From assembly GCF_030433645.1 (NCBI RefSeq), contig NZ_JAROCG010000001.1:2294001-2358000 (forward strand): a stretch of DNA of 64,000 bases, written 5' to 3'. This document shows positions 35,465-46,032 of this stretch, piece after piece. The DNA comes from Arthrobacter burdickii (GTDB lineage Bacteria; Actinomycetota; Actinomycetes; Actinomycetales; Micrococcaceae). The notes under the pieces were generated by a model. It made no database searches and had not been told where the DNA came from. It worked only from the letters and a program-made list of their open reading frames with translations. Every line of letters begins with the position of its first letter. Positions within the stretch are counted from its first letter, which is position 1. The translations under genes and the position numbers were made by a program.

Positions 35465-36093
35465 GCGTGTCCCTCCACTGCCGCCGGAGCGGGCGTTGCC
35501 GGGTTCGACGGCGGTTCCACGTAGTCGCCCTGCGACCTGTTGCCGACCTTGGTGATGTCTCCGTTGCGGACGTACCAGATGGCCCCGTTCCCGTCGACCA
35601 TGCGGGTGATCCGCAGGCCGAGCGACTGCACGACCCCTACCGTGTCACCGACCTCGATGGTGTCACCGATGCCGTACTGGTCCTCGATCGTGATGAAGAA
35701 CCCGAGGAAGGCATCGCGGATCACTTCCCGGGCCCCGAAGCCGATCGCGATACCGACGATCCCGACACTGGCCAGGATGGGCCCGATGTTGAAGCCGAGC
35801 GACTCGATGGCCATGAGGACGGCGACGGTGGCGATGGTTACGGCGGCGATGCTCGAGATCAGGCCACCGATCGTCTCGGCCCGCTGTACGCGCCGCGCAC
35901 TGTCGAACGGGCGGAGCGCGGGTTGCGCCCACTTGAAGTGCGGCTTCTTGAAGACGCTGTAGCCGTTCTGGACGCGTCTGACCGACCGCGCGATCAGGTA
36001 GCGGACCACGAGCCACAGGAGGAAGGCGGCGATCAGGATGATCACCGCAGCGAGGACCTGGCCGCCGTAGCCGAGGGAGGAAAGGAATGTCAT
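35461..36093 (-). CDS. mscS: Small MscS-family mechanosensitive channel
   Basis: The 210-aa protein has one N-terminal helix, a second near residues 70-90 and the pore helix region IGFGAREVIRDAFLGFF near residue 115, followed by the beta domain (GDTIEVGDTVG). It lacks most of the C-terminal alpha/beta cage of E. coli MscS (286 aa), so the vestibule would be minimal. It should protect against hypo-osmotic shock. The start is ATG 36093. Its stop overlaps the glbO start. Confidence 0.9.
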   Translation of the reverse strand: MTFLSSLGYGGQVLAAVIILIAAFLLWLVVRYLIARSVRRVQNGYSVFKKPHFKWAQPALRPFDSARRVQRAETIGGLISSIAAVTIATVAVLMAIESLGFNIGPILASVGIVGIAIGFGAREVIRDAFLGFFITIEDQYGIGDTIEVGDTVGVVQSLGLRITRMVDGNGAIWYVRNGDITKVGNRSQGDYVEPPSNPATPAPAAVEGHA

Positions 36094-36229
36094 GGTGTCG
36101 CTTTCATGCAGGCGCCGGGGGTTCCGCCGTGGTCGATCATCTGGCGGTCCTCGTGGATCGGGACCGGGAGCGCGGAGACGCCTTAACAGGCTACAGCGGA
36201 CGGTCGCGCCCGCGGGCGACGAGCGGGGG

Positions 36230-36706
36230 CTACGACGTCGTGGAACCGGCCGACGTGGGCTCGTGATGGATCGGGAAATTCACCGACCGGGCGATGAAGC
36301 ACAGCCGGTTCGCCTCGGCATGCAGCGAATCGGCCAGCGCGCCCTGCCCGGCGTCCTCCAGTTCCACGTGCGGACGCAGCAGGATGCCGGTGAATTCGCC
36401 GCTGCCGTCCCGGTTCAGCCGCAGGGTTCCGGTGGCGCTGTCCCGGTACCCCGTCACGACCACACCTGCCTTCACCGCGACGTGCAGGTAGGACAGCATG
36501 TGGCACTGCGCGACGGCGGTCAGCAGCAGCTGCTCGGGATTCCACCGGTCCCGCGACCCGTGGAACGTGGGGTCGGCCGTACCGGCGAGGGATCCGGGGC
36601 CCTCGACCTCGATCTCGTGGTCGCGGCTGTAGGACCGGTAGCCGGAGGTCCCCGAGCCGAGGTTGCCCGTCCAGCGGATCCGGGCCGAGTAGCTGTGCAG
36701 GTTCAT
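36230..36706 (-). CDS. OsmC/Ohr-family peroxidase-like protein
   Basis: The 158-aa OsmC-fold protein has two Cys at family positions, in LTAVAQCHMLSYL near residue 68 and ANRLCFIARSVNFP near residue 137, and an Arg near the N-terminus. It probably reduces organic hydroperoxides with thiols, but some members have other roles. TAGGTT ends exactly 6 bases before ATG 36706, predicting a leaderless message. Confidence 0.9.
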   Translation of the reverse strand: MNLHSYSARIRWTGNLGSGTSGYRSYSRDHEIEVEGPGSLAGTADPTFHGSRDRWNPEQLLLTAVAQCHMLSYLHVAVKAGVVVTGYRDSATGTLRLNRDGSGEFTGILLRPHVELEDAGQGALADSLHAEANRLCFIARSVNFPIHHEPTSAGSTTS

Positions 36707-36742
36707 GCTCCAAACCTAGTACCGGAGCGCTGCCGTCCCGAT

Positions 36743-36773
36743 GCAGGAACGGGAAGATTCCTCCCGTTCCTGC
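36743..36773 (-). terminator. Terminator-like hairpin after pepN
   Basis: The 12-bp perfect stem GCAGGAACGGGA / TCCCGTTCCTGC has a 7-nt loop and starts 10 bp beyond the pepN stop. It lacks a T-run, so it may act with Rho or only stabilise the 3' end. Confidence 0.6.
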
Positions 36774-36783
36774 AGCAGGCGGA

Positions 36784-39339
36784 CTACCGGTCGGCGGCCT
36801 GTGCCTTCCGGGCGCGCTCGACGCCGTCCCGGCTTTCCAGGATGAGCCTCCGGAGCGAGGGGGAGGAGTCGCCGAGTGCTGCAAGGAAGGCGTCGGTCCG
36901 GTCCAGCGTGTCCTGGGTCGTCAGGAGCGAGGGGTAGAGGCCCACGACGATCTGCTGGGCGATCTCGTGCGTACGGGTGGCCCAGACGTCCTGGACCGAG
37001 GCGAAGTACCGCTCCACGAAGGGCTCGAGGAGGGAGCGGTCGTGGACGCGCGTGAAGCCCGCGATCATGGACCGCTGGGTGGCGTTCGGCAGGTCGGTCG
37101 ACTCGACGAGGGCGGCCCATGCCGCCTCCTTGGCGGGCGCCGTCGGCAGGGCAGCCCGTGCCGCTGCTGCCGCGAGCGCTCCGGTCGCCGTCGAGTCGCG
37201 CGCCAGTTCGGCGTCGATCTGAGCCTCGCCGGCGCGGCCTCCCACGACCAGGCTGGTCAGCAGTTCCCACCGCAGGTCCTGGTCCACGGTGATGCCCTCC
37301 GGGACGCGCTCGCCGGCCAGCATCGCCTCGACGGTGTCCAGCTGGGACGCCGTCCGCGCGTGTGCCGAGAAGGCCCTCGTGAACTGCAGCTGCGCATCGG
37401 AGCCCGCGTCCGCGGCGAGGGCGAGGTCGAGGAGCCTGTCGGCGGCGGCGTCGGCCATTGCCTCGCGGTCCTCGGGACGGACGTAGAACGCGAGAGCGGA
37501 GGCGAGCTGCCGGAGCAGGACGAGGACGACGGACGAGTCCGATTCCGCGCCGATGTTCTGCAGCACCAGCTCCACGTAGTCCCGCGCGGGCGTCTCGCCG
37601 TCGCGCGCCGCGTCCCACGCCGAGGCGAGGACGAGCGTGCGGGGGAGGGAGTCCCGGAAGTCCTTCACGTGCAGCACGGAGGTCTTCAGGGAGGCCGGGT
37701 CGAGGCGGATCTTCGCGTAGGCGAGGTCGTCGTCGTTCAGCAGGACGAGCGCGGGCCGCGTGCGTCCCACGAGCTCCGGCACCTCGGTGCGTTCGCCGTC
37801 GACGTCGAGTTCGAGGCGGTGCGTGCGGACGAGGGCGCCCCCGTCCAGGTCGTAGAAACCGACGGCTAGGCGGTGCGGGCGGAGCGTGGGGAATGCCTCG
37901 ATGGCCGTCTGCAGGATGGCGAACGAGGTGATGGTGCCGTCGTCGTCCGTCGTGAACTCGGGGCTCAGCGTGTTGACGCCGGCGGTCTCGAGCCACAGCG
38001 CCGACCACGCCTTCAGGTCGCGGCCGCTTGCGGCCTCGAGCTCCGACAGGAGGTCGACGAGTTCGGTGTTCTTCCACGAGTGCTTGGCGAAGTACTGGCG
38101 CACGCCCTCCATGAACCGGTCCTGGCCCACCCAGGCCACCAGTTGCTTCAGCACCGAGGCGCCCTTCGCATAGGTGATGCCGTCGAAGTTGACCTGGACG
38201 TCCTCGAGGTCGTTGATCTGCGCCACGATCGGGTGGGTGGAGGGCAGCTGGTCCTGGCGGTAGGCCCAGCCCTTCTCCAGAATCGCGAAGGTGGTCCACG
38301 CCTGCTCGAACTCCGTGGCCTCGGCGGCGGCAAGGGTGGACATGAACTCGGCGAAGGACTCGTTCAGCCACAGGTCGTTCCACCAGCGCATCGTCACGAG
38401 GTCGCCGAACCACATGTGGGCCAGTTCATGCAGGATCGTGATGGCACGTCGTTCGACGGTCGCGTCGGGCACGCGGGAACGGAACACATAGGTCTCGACG
38501 AAGGTGACAGCGCCCGCGTTCTCCATCGCGCCGGCATTGAACTCGGGGACGAACAGCTGGTCGTACTTCCCGAAGGGGTACGGCGTGCCGAACTGCTCCT
38601 CGTAGAACTCGAAGCCCTGCCGGGTCAGCGCGAAGATGTTCTCGGCATCCATGTACTGCATGAGCGACTTGCGGGCGAAGACACCCAAGGGGATGGTCCG
38701 TCCGTCGGAACTCGTGAGCTCGCTGCGGACGGACTGGTACGGGCCGGCGATGAGCGCGGTCACGTAGGAGGACATCGTCGGCGTGGGCTCGAAGTACCAG
38801 GTGGAGTTCCCGGCGCCCTCGGCCGGGCCGGCCGGCACGGGCTCGGGCGTGGGCATGTTGGAGATGACGTCCCAGTGCGACGGCGCGGTCACCGAGAAGC
38901 GGAACGTGGACTTCAGGTCGGGCTGCTCGAAGACGGCGAAGACCCGGCGCGAGTCGGGAACCTCGAACTGGGTGTAGAGGTAGACCTCGCCGTCGACGGG
39001 GTCGGTGAAGCGGTGGAGGCCTTCGCCGGTGTTCATGTAGAGCATGTCGGCCTCGACCACGAGGGTGTTGCTCGCGGCCAGCACGGGAAGCTGGACCCGC
39101 ACGCCGTCGGCCACCTCCGCGGGGTCCAGTTCCACGCCGTTCAGTTCGACGCGGTGCACGGTGTCCGCCACGGCGTCGATGAACGTCGACGCGCCCTGCT
39201 CCGCAGCGAAGGAGACGACCGTCGTGGACCCGAACACGCGGTCGCCGCGCGTCAGGTCGAGGGTGACCTCGTAGGAGTGGACGGTGAGCAGATCGGCGCG
39301 TGTGCGTGCTTCGTCGCGCGTCAGGTTCAGACCGGGCAA
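36784..39339 (-). CDS. pepN: aminopeptidase N (M1 family)
   Basis: PepN is a zinc metallopeptidase removing N-terminal residues. From the TTG at 39339 (GGAGG 7 nt upstream) it is 851 aa, the usual actinobacterial size. GAMENAGAV and the zinc site HELAHMWFGDL are near residues 270-305, with the third ligand Glu in the following NESFAE. The C-terminal half is the ERAP1-like helical domain. M. tuberculosis Rv2467 lies in the same neighbourhood with glbO and rpiB. Confidence 0.95.
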   Translation of the reverse strand: MPGLNLTRDEARTRADLLTVHSYEVTLDLTRGDRVFGSTTVVSFAAEQGASTFIDAVADTVHRVELNGVELDPAEVADGVRVQLPVLAASNTLVVEADMLYMNTGEGLHRFTDPVDGEVYLYTQFEVPDSRRVFAVFEQPDLKSTFRFSVTAPSHWDVISNMPTPEPVPAGPAEGAGNSTWYFEPTPTMSSYVTALIAGPYQSVRSELTSSDGRTIPLGVFARKSLMQYMDAENIFALTRQGFEFYEEQFGTPYPFGKYDQLFVPEFNAGAMENAGAVTFVETYVFRSRVPDATVERRAITILHELAHMWFGDLVTMRWWNDLWLNESFAEFMSTLAAAEATEFEQAWTTFAILEKGWAYRQDQLPSTHPIVAQINDLEDVQVNFDGITYAKGASVLKQLVAWVGQDRFMEGVRQYFAKHSWKNTELVDLLSELEAASGRDLKAWSALWLETAGVNTLSPEFTTDDDGTITSFAILQTAIEAFPTLRPHRLAVGFYDLDGGALVRTHRLELDVDGERTEVPELVGRTRPALVLLNDDDLAYAKIRLDPASLKTSVLHVKDFRDSLPRTLVLASAWDAARDGETPARDYVELVLQNIGAESDSSVVLVLLRQLASALAFYVRPEDREAMADAAADRLLDLALAADAGSDAQLQFTRAFSAHARTASQLDTVEAMLAGERVPEGITVDQDLRWELLTSLVVGGRAGEAQIDAELARDSTATGALAAAAARAALPTAPAKEAAWAALVESTDLPNATQRSMIAGFTRVHDRSLLEPFVERYFASVQDVWATRTHEIAQQIVVGLYPSLLTTQDTLDRTDAFLAALGDSSPSLRRLILESRDGVERARKAQAADR

Positions 39340-39544
39340 GGATCGCCTCCAGGGTGGGTTGCGGGTACGCGCGCGGGACCGCGGCGATTCGTATTCTCTC
39401 ACTCCGCCCCTCCTCCTCCGCCTGCCGGGCGTTCCGCGCCTCGTCGAGTCCCCGCCGGTCGGACTAGGCTGGGAAGGTCCTGCTCCGCGGACGTCCCCAG
39501 CCACCGCCGGTTCCTCCCGGCGCCACCCGAAGGAATCAATCGCC

Positions 39545-40015
39545 ATGCGCGTCCACCTCGCCACCGACCACGCCGGCATGGAGCTGAGCGCCCACCTGCT
39601 TGCGCACCTCACAGCGGCAGGGCACGACGTCGTCGACCACGGCCCCACGTCCTACGATCCCGAGGACGACTACCCCTCCTTCTGCATCGACGCGGCACGC
39701 GCCGTCGTCGCCGACCGGGCGGCCGGCACCGAAGCGCTCGGCATCGTGCTCGGCGGGTCCGGGAACGGCGAGCAGATCGCGGCGAACAAGGTGCACGGGG
39801 TACGGGCAGCGCTCGCCTGGAACCTGGATACGGCGCGCCTCGCGCGGCAGCACAACGACGCGAACGTCATCGCCGTCGGCGGACGCCAGCACTCCGTGGA
39901 GGAGGCGACCGCCCTCATCGAGGCGTTCCTCGCCGAGCCGTTCAGCGGCGCCGAGCGGCACAGCCGCAGGATCGCGCAGATCGCGCGTTTCGAGGAGACG
40001 GGCAGCGTTGCCTGA
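39545..40015 (+). CDS. rpiB: ribose-5-phosphate isomerase B
   Basis: RpiB interconverts ribose 5-phosphate and ribulose 5-phosphate. The 156-aa protein has the LacAB_rpiB signature: TDHAGMEL near the N-terminus, YPSFC with the candidate base near residue 45 and GGSGNGEQIAANK near residue 75. ATG 39545 has GAAGGA upstream. The gene overlaps the following glycosylase by 8 bp. It complements Gnd, 28 kb away, in the pentose phosphate pathway. Confidence 0.95.
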   Translation: MRVHLATDHAGMELSAHLLAHLTAAGHDVVDHGPTSYDPEDDYPSFCIDAARAVVADRAAGTEALGIVLGGSGNGEQIAANKVHGVRAALAWNLDTARLARQHNDANVIAVGGRQHSVEEATALIEAFLAEPFSGAERHSRRIAQIARFEETGSVA

Positions 40016-40892
40016 GGGCCACTCGGTCCACCGGCTGGCGAAGCAGTTCACCTCCGTCTTCGCCGGCGAGAGGCTGGCGGTGTCCAGCCCGCAGGGACGC
40101 TTCGCCGCCGGAGCCGAGCAGCTCGACGGGGCCACCCTGCTCAGCGCGCTCGCCCATGGCAAGCAGCTCTTCCTGCGGTTCGACAACGACCGCGTGCTGC
40201 GCGTCCATCTGGGGCTGTACGGCGCGTGGAGCTTCGGGGGTGACGCGACGTTCCGCGGCGCCTCGAGTATCGGGGCACCACGGAGGATCGGGGAGTCGGA
40301 GCAGCCGTCCGGGAACGGCGATGCGCACGGAGGGTACGCAGGACCGCCCGAGCCCGTCGGAGCCGTGAGGGTCCGGCTCGTGTCCGCCCACGGCTGGGCG
40401 GACCTCCGGGGGCCCACGGCCTGCGAGGTCATCACCCCCGCGGAGGAAGCGGCAGTGCGCACCAGGCTTGGACCGGACCCGCTGCAGCCGCGGTCGGACG
40501 GCGGGCTCTTCGCACGCAGGATCCTGTCCAGCATCAGCCCCGTCGGCGTCCAGCTCATGAACCAGGCGGTCATCGCCGGCATCGGGAACGTCTACCGTGC
40601 GGAGGTGCTCTTCCTGCAGGGCATCTCTCCCTGGCGTCCGGGCAGGCAGCTCAGCGAGGACGAGGTGGCCGGCATCTGGGCGGACACCGTGCGGCTGATG
40701 AAGGACGGCGTCGGCGAGGGACGCATCATCACGACGACGGCGGAGGCGCGCGGCGGCCGGCCGAAGGCGTCCGCACCCCACTACGTCTACAAGCGCACGG
40801 GCGAGCCGTGCCGCCGCTGCGGGGCACCCGTCCTCACGGCGGAGATGGCGGCGCGCAACGTCTACTGGTGCCCGCAGTGCCAGGCCGACTGA
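40008..40892 (+). CDS. nei: Fpg/Nei-family DNA glycosylase (endonuclease VIII-like)
   Basis: This base-excision repair enzyme removes oxidised pyrimidines. The TTG at 40008 puts the catalytic Pro at position 2 and Glu at 3 (PEGHSVHRL), which fixes the start. The H2TH domain includes NQAVIAGIGNVYRAEVLF, and the C-terminal zinc finger is CRRC with CPQC. It is 294 aa. The start overlaps the rpiB stop, implying translational coupling. The M. tuberculosis counterpart is Rv2464c. Confidence 0.93.
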   Translation: MPEGHSVHRLAKQFTSVFAGERLAVSSPQGRFAAGAEQLDGATLLSALAHGKQLFLRFDNDRVLRVHLGLYGAWSFGGDATFRGASSIGAPRRIGESEQPSGNGDAHGGYAGPPEPVGAVRVRLVSAHGWADLRGPTACEVITPAEEAAVRTRLGPDPLQPRSDGGLFARRILSSISPVGVQLMNQAVIAGIGNVYRAEVLFLQGISPWRPGRQLSEDEVAGIWADTVRLMKDGVGEGRIITTTAEARGGRPKASAPHYVYKRTGEPCRRCGAPVLTAEMAARNVYWCPQCQAD

Positions 40893-40930
40893 CGGCCGAC
40901 GCTCCGTAGGATCCGGGGGCTTAAACGAAA

Positions 40931-40956
40931 ATCACCCGGAGCAGTGTCCGGGTGAT
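40931..40956 (-). terminator. Terminator of tRNA-Gly
   Basis: The 10-bp stem ATCACCCGGA / TCCGGGTGAT is followed on the minus strand by TTTCGTTT. It lies 24 bp past the tRNA and also faces the nei gene. Confidence 0.85.
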
Positions 40957-40979
40957 GCGGACCTGTCGGCCCGGGGGAG

Positions 40980-41050
40980 AGGGGATGACGGGAATCGAAC
41001 CCGCGTAATCAGTTTGGAAGACTGAGGCTTTACCATTAAGCTACATCCCC
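40980..41050 (-). tRNA. tRNA-Gly (TCC)
   Basis: The minus-strand cloverleaf begins GGGGATGTAGCTTAATGG and ends CATCCCC plus T73. The anticodon loop CTTCCAA carries TCC, and the T-arm is GGGTTCGATTCCC. Confidence 0.94.
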
Positions 41051-41163
41051 GCTGGAGCGCCGTTCGGGGCCCCGTGGAACGCATATAACTACACCACAGC
41101 TGCCGCGCTATCGCCAAATGTGCGCGGTAGACGTAAAGGTGCGTAGACTGTCACTCGCACTTA

Positions 41164-41237
<74 letters not shown>

Positions 41238-41306
41238 CTCTGTCGTGTGATGAGGAAAGTGCCTCCGCTGCAGAACCAATCCCAATCATTTCAGGAGTCC
41301 TACGCT

Positions 41307-42836
41307 GTGAAGAGCGCTGTTGAAACCCTTTCCCCCACCCGGGTGAAGCTGAACGTCGAGGTCCCCTTCGAGGAACTGAAGCCCAGCATCGACGAGGCCT
41401 ACAAGACCATCGCCACCCAGGTCCAGGTTCCAGGGTTCCGCAAGGGCAAGGTTCCCCAGCAGCTCATCGACCAGCGCGTCGGCCGGGGCTACGTCATCGA
41501 GACCGCGATCAATGACGGCCTGAACGGGTTCTACCAGAGCGCCGTCCAGGAGACGGGCATCCGTCCCCTCAGCCGTCCCGAGGTCGAGATCACCGAGGTC
41601 CCGGATCCCGCCAAGAAGGACGGCCAGCTCACCTTCACCGTCGAGCTGGACATCCGCCCCGAGGTCGAGCTCCCCGACTACAAGGGCATCGAGGTCACCG
41701 TCGAGCCCGTCGAGGCATCCGACGAGGACATCGAGAAGGCGATGGACGAGCTCCGCGGACGCTTCGGCACGCTGGCCGCCGTCGACCGCCCCGCCAAGGA
41801 CGGCGACTTCCTCACCATCGACCTGACCGCGTCCGTCGACGGCGAAGAGGTCGACTCGGCGCAGGACCTGTCCTACCAGATCGGTTCCGGCACCATGCTC
41901 GAGGGTATGGACGAGGCCGTCACGGGTCTGTCCACCGATGAGAGCGCGACCTTCGAGACCAAGCTGGCAGGCGGCGAGCACGCCGGCGCGGACGCTCAGG
42001 TCACCGTCCAGGTCAAGGCCGTCAAGGAGCGCGAGCTCCCCGAGGTGAACGACGAGTTCGCTCAGCTCGCCTCCGAGTTCGACACCGCCGAGGAGCTCCG
42101 TGCTGACCTCGCGAAGCAGGCCTCCGAGTCCAAGCTCATGGACCAGGGCGTCGAGGCACGCGACAAGGTGCTCGACAAGCTCGTCGAGCTCGTCGCCGTA
42201 CCGGTTCCCGAGAGCGTCGTGGAGGAGCAGCTGGAGCAGCACTTCAATGGCGAGAACGCCCACAGCGCCGGTGAGGACCACGACACCGAGGAGCACCGCT
42301 CCGAGATCCGCACCAACACGGAGCGCGCCTTCCAGAACGAGGTCATCCTCGACGCCGTCGCCGAGAAGGAAGAGGTCGGTGTCAGCCAGAGCGAGCTGAT
42401 CGACTACATCGTCTCCACCGCGGGCCAGTACGGCATGGAGCCCAACCAGTTCGCCCAGATGCTCGACTCGAGCGGCCAGGTTCCGATGATCGTCGGAGAG
42501 GTCCGCCGCCGCAAGGCGCTGGCCAAGGTCCTCGAGTACGCGACCGTCACGGACACCAACGGTGCCGCGATCGACCTCACCGAATTCGTCCGCCCTGCGG
42601 GCGACGAGGACGAGACGATCAACGTCGACGACGTCGAGACCGAGCAGGACGTCGCCGAGGACATCGAGGCCACGGAAGCCGGGACCACCGAGTCCGGCGC
42701 CGGCGAGTCCGAGGTCACCGAGCCCGAGGTTGCTGAGTCCGAGGTCACCGAGGAAACGGTGTCCGAGGAGGAGCCGGCAGAGGCTCCGAAGGCCGCCGCA
42801 CCGAAGAAGACCAAGAAGAAGGCAAGCGCCGAGTAG
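41307..42836 (+). CDS. tig: trigger factor
   Basis: Tig is the ribosome-bound chaperone and prolyl isomerase. From GTG 41307 (AGGAG upstream) it is 509 aa. The ribosome-binding domain has [12 protein letters not shown] near residue 48, where GFRxGxxP docks on L23. The FKBP domain spans about residues 150-240, followed by the helical arms. A roughly 65-residue acidic Glu/Val/Thr/Ala tail with a lysine-rich tip ([10 protein letters not shown]) is longer than in E. coli. It lies upstream of clpP1P2-clpX, as in other actinobacteria. Confidence 0.96.
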   Translation: MKSAVETLSPTRVKLNVEVPFEELKPSIDEAYKTIATQVQVPGFRKGKVPQQLIDQRVGRGYVIETAINDGLNGFYQSAVQETGIRPLSRPEVEITEVPDPAKKDGQLTFTVELDIRPEVELPDYKGIEVTVEPVEASDEDIEKAMDELRGRFGTLAAVDRPAKDGDFLTIDLTASVDGEEVDSAQDLSYQIGSGTMLEGMDEAVTGLSTDESATFETKLAGGEHAGADAQVTVQVKAVKERELPEVNDEFAQLASEFDTAEELRADLAKQASESKLMDQGVEARDKVLDKLVELVAVPVPESVVEEQLEQHFNGENAHSAGEDHDTEEHRSEIRTNTERAFQNEVILDAVAEKEEVGVSQSELIDYIVSTAGQYGMEPNQFAQMLDSSGQVPMIVGEVRRRKALAKVLEYATVTDTNGAAIDLTEFVRPAGDEDETINVDDVETEQDVAEDIEATEAGTTESGAGESEVTEPEVAESEVTEETVSEEEPAEAPKAAAPKKTKKKASAE

Positions 42837-42857
42837 CTTGTCCCAGCAGCGCAGACA

Positions 42858-42889
42858 GCGGTGCCGCAGCCTCCGGGCAGCGGCACCGC
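42858..42889 (+). terminator. Terminator-like hairpin after tig
   Basis: The 10-bp stem GCGGTGCCGC / GCGGCACCGC has a 12-nt loop, 21 bp after the tig stop. It has no clear T-run. Confidence 0.6.
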
Positions 42890-43009
42890 TGCCGCGTTAA
42901 GCACGGAATTCCGGGTCGGGCAGGGCCGATGCCGCGGGCCGTCGGGATGCCGGGCGGAGGGTGCACGGCGCCTGTTCGTCGGCCGCCCGGGTATCGCCCG
43001 GGCACCGTG

Positions 43010-43023
43010 CGCCGTCAGCGAAC
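43010..43023 (+). promoter_or_regulatory. ClgR-like box upstream of clpP1
   Basis: CGCCGTCAGCGAAC fits the ClgR pattern I recall (CGCYNANRGCGWWS) except for one T in place of A. TAGTGT at 43062-43067 is a -10 candidate, which places the box near -58. ClgR activates clpP1P2 in Corynebacterium and Streptomyces. Confidence 0.45.
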
Positions 43024-43134
43024 AGTTGCGCGAGCGGGACGAAATCAGCTGCGGAGCGGGTTAGTGTCCAAGGAGAGACAAACGGACGGGTCGGCCGAAC
43101 TGGAGCGGCCCGCCAGAGTGAGAGGTTAACGTTC

Positions 43135-43761
43135 ATGGCAACCGAACCAAGCACCCCGAGCATGGCCGGACCCGAAGCGGCCGGTCGCGACGAGTACATC
43201 TACAACAGGCTCCTCAAGGAGCGCATCATCTGGCTCGGTTCCGAGGTCCGTGACGACAACGCGAACGCCATCTGCTCGCAGCTCCTGCTGCTGTCGGCGG
43301 AGGACCCCGAGCGTGACATCTACCTCTACATCAACTCGCCCGGCGGCTCGGTCACCGCGGGCATGGCGATCTACGACACGATGCAGTTCATCCCGAACGA
43401 CGTCGTGACGGTCGCGACGGGGCTGGCAGCCTCCATGGGCCAGTTCCTGCTGTCCTCGGGCACGAAGGGCAAGCGCTACGCGACCCCCCACGCCCGCATC
43501 CTCATGCACCAGCCCTCCGGCGGCATCGGCGGCACGGCCACCGACATCCGCATCCAGGCGGAGCTGATCCTCCACATGAAGCGGGTCATGGCGGAACTGA
43601 CGGCGGAGCAGACGGGCCAGACCGTCGAGAGGATCCTGAAGGACAACGACCGCGACAAGTGGTTCACGGCCCAGGAAGCGCTCGACTACGGCTTCTTCGA
43701 CCACATCTCGGCGCACTCGGGCTCTGTCTCCGGTGGCGGCGGAACCGACCAGACGTCCTAG
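43135..43761 (+). CDS. clpP1: ATP-dependent Clp protease proteolytic subunit ClpP1
   Basis: The 208-aa serine peptidase has the triad Ser100 (GLAASMGQF), His125 (ILMHQPSGG) and Asp about 174 (NDRDKW). A short N-terminal propeptide-like region precedes the fold. In actinobacteria ClpP1 and ClpP2 form a mixed 14-mer. ATG 43135 is chosen because a longer in-frame extension has no family similarity. ClpP2 follows after 45 bp. Confidence 0.95.
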   Translation: MATEPSTPSMAGPEAAGRDEYIYNRLLKERIIWLGSEVRDDNANAICSQLLLLSAEDPERDIYLYINSPGGSVTAGMAIYDTMQFIPNDVVTVATGLAASMGQFLLSSGTKGKRYATPHARILMHQPSGGIGGTATDIRIQAELILHMKRVMAELTAEQTGQTVERILKDNDRDKWFTAQEALDYGFFDHISAHSGSVSGGGGTDQTS

Positions 43762-43806
43762 TCCGCAGCAGCCCACACTCCGACCAGTCGTCCTACAGGA
43801 GACACC

Positions 43807-44481
43807 ATGAACCACGATTTCCAGGCAGCAGCGGGATCCAAGGCGCAGAACCTCCCGACCAGCCGCTACATCCTTCCCCAGTTCGAAGAGCGCACGCCGT
43901 ACGGCTTCAAGCGCCAGGACCCCTACACGAAGCTGTTCGAGGACCGCATCATCTTCCTCGGCACGCAGGTCGACGACGCCTCCGCGGATGATGTCATGGC
44001 CCAGCTGCTGGTCCTCGAGTCCACGGACCCCGAGCGCGACATCACGCTGTACATCAACTCGCCCGGTGGCTCCTTCACCGCGATGACGGCGATCTACGAC
44101 ACCATGCAGTTCATCCGGCCCGAGGTCCAGACCGTGTGCCTCGGCCAGGCTGCAAGCGCCGCCGCAGTCCTGCTCGCTGCCGGCGCCCCCGGCAAGCGGC
44201 TGGCACTGCCGAACGCCCGCGTCCTGATCCACCAGCCTGCCCTCTCCGGCGGACAGGGTGGGCAGGCTTCGGACCTGGAGATCCAGGCCAACGAGGTCAT
44301 GCGCATGAGGACCTGGCTCGAGGACACGCTCGCCCTGCATTCGGGCCGTTCCTCGGAGCAGGTCAACCTCGACATCGAGCGTGACAAGATCCTCACCGCC
44401 GCCGACGCCGTCGAGTACGGCCTGGTGGACGAGGTCCTCAACTCCCGCAAGATCACCCCGGTCAAGATCAACACCCCGTAA
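43807..44481 (+). CDS. clpP2: ATP-dependent Clp protease proteolytic subunit ClpP2
   Basis: The 224-aa paralogue of ClpP1 carries Ser117 (LGQAASAAA), His142 (VLIHQPAL) and an Asp in IERDKI. The N-terminal extension of about 40 residues is typical of ClpP2. It pairs with ClpP1 for activity and is the usual docking face for ClpX. It starts at ATG 43807 with an AGGAGA Shine-Dalgarno. Confidence 0.95.
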   Translation: MNHDFQAAAGSKAQNLPTSRYILPQFEERTPYGFKRQDPYTKLFEDRIIFLGTQVDDASADDVMAQLLVLESTDPERDITLYINSPGGSFTAMTAIYDTMQFIRPEVQTVCLGQAASAAAVLLAAGAPGKRLALPNARVLIHQPALSGGQGGQASDLEIQANEVMRMRTWLEDTLALHSGRSSEQVNLDIERDKILTAADAVEYGLVDEVLNSRKITPVKINTP

Positions 44482-44487
44482 GCGGCA

Positions 44488-44525
44488 GGCGTCATCCGTG
44501 GTTCCCGGAACCCTCGGATGACGCC
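44488..44525. terminator. Hairpin after clpP2
   Basis: GGCGTCATCCG pairs with CGGATGACGCC, and the loop holds a second small stem GGTTCC/GGAACC. It starts 6 bp after the clpP2 stop and may separate clpX expression from the clpP operon. Confidence 0.6.
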
Positions 44526-44645
44526 GTCCAGGTCGGGATCCGCCCGTGGCGCCGTGAGGCACCACGGGCATTTTGATACTGGCTACCACGGGCATGTGGC
44601 CTAGAGTGGTGGTAGCAATCGCGAAATACCTAAGGGGATTGAACC

Positions 44646-45938
<1,293 letters not shown>

Positions 45939-45960
45939 CCCGGGCGCACCGGAGACAGAC

Positions 45961-45994
45961 AGGAAGGGCCCGGCCGATCGGCCGGGCCCTTCCT
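45961..45994. terminator. Bidirectional terminator, perfect 34-bp palindrome
   Basis: Arms 45961-45977 and 45978-45994 are exact complements centred on CGATCG. It lies between convergent clpX and gap. Confidence 0.8.
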
Positions 45995-46030
45995 GCGTTC
46001 CGCCGTGCGTTCCGCCGTGCGTTGCGCCGG
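45995..46030. repeat. Three tandem 12-bp repeats
   Basis: GCGTTCCGCCGT occurs twice exactly, followed by GCGTTGCGCCGG. The array fills the space between the clpX terminator and the gap stop codon at 46033. Confidence 0.85.
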
Positions 46031-46032
46031 AG

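Noticed and set aside
37873-40368. An 831-codon plus-strand frame opposite pepN and across rpiB/nei
   Set aside because: It runs antisense to pepN and out of frame through two well-supported genes.
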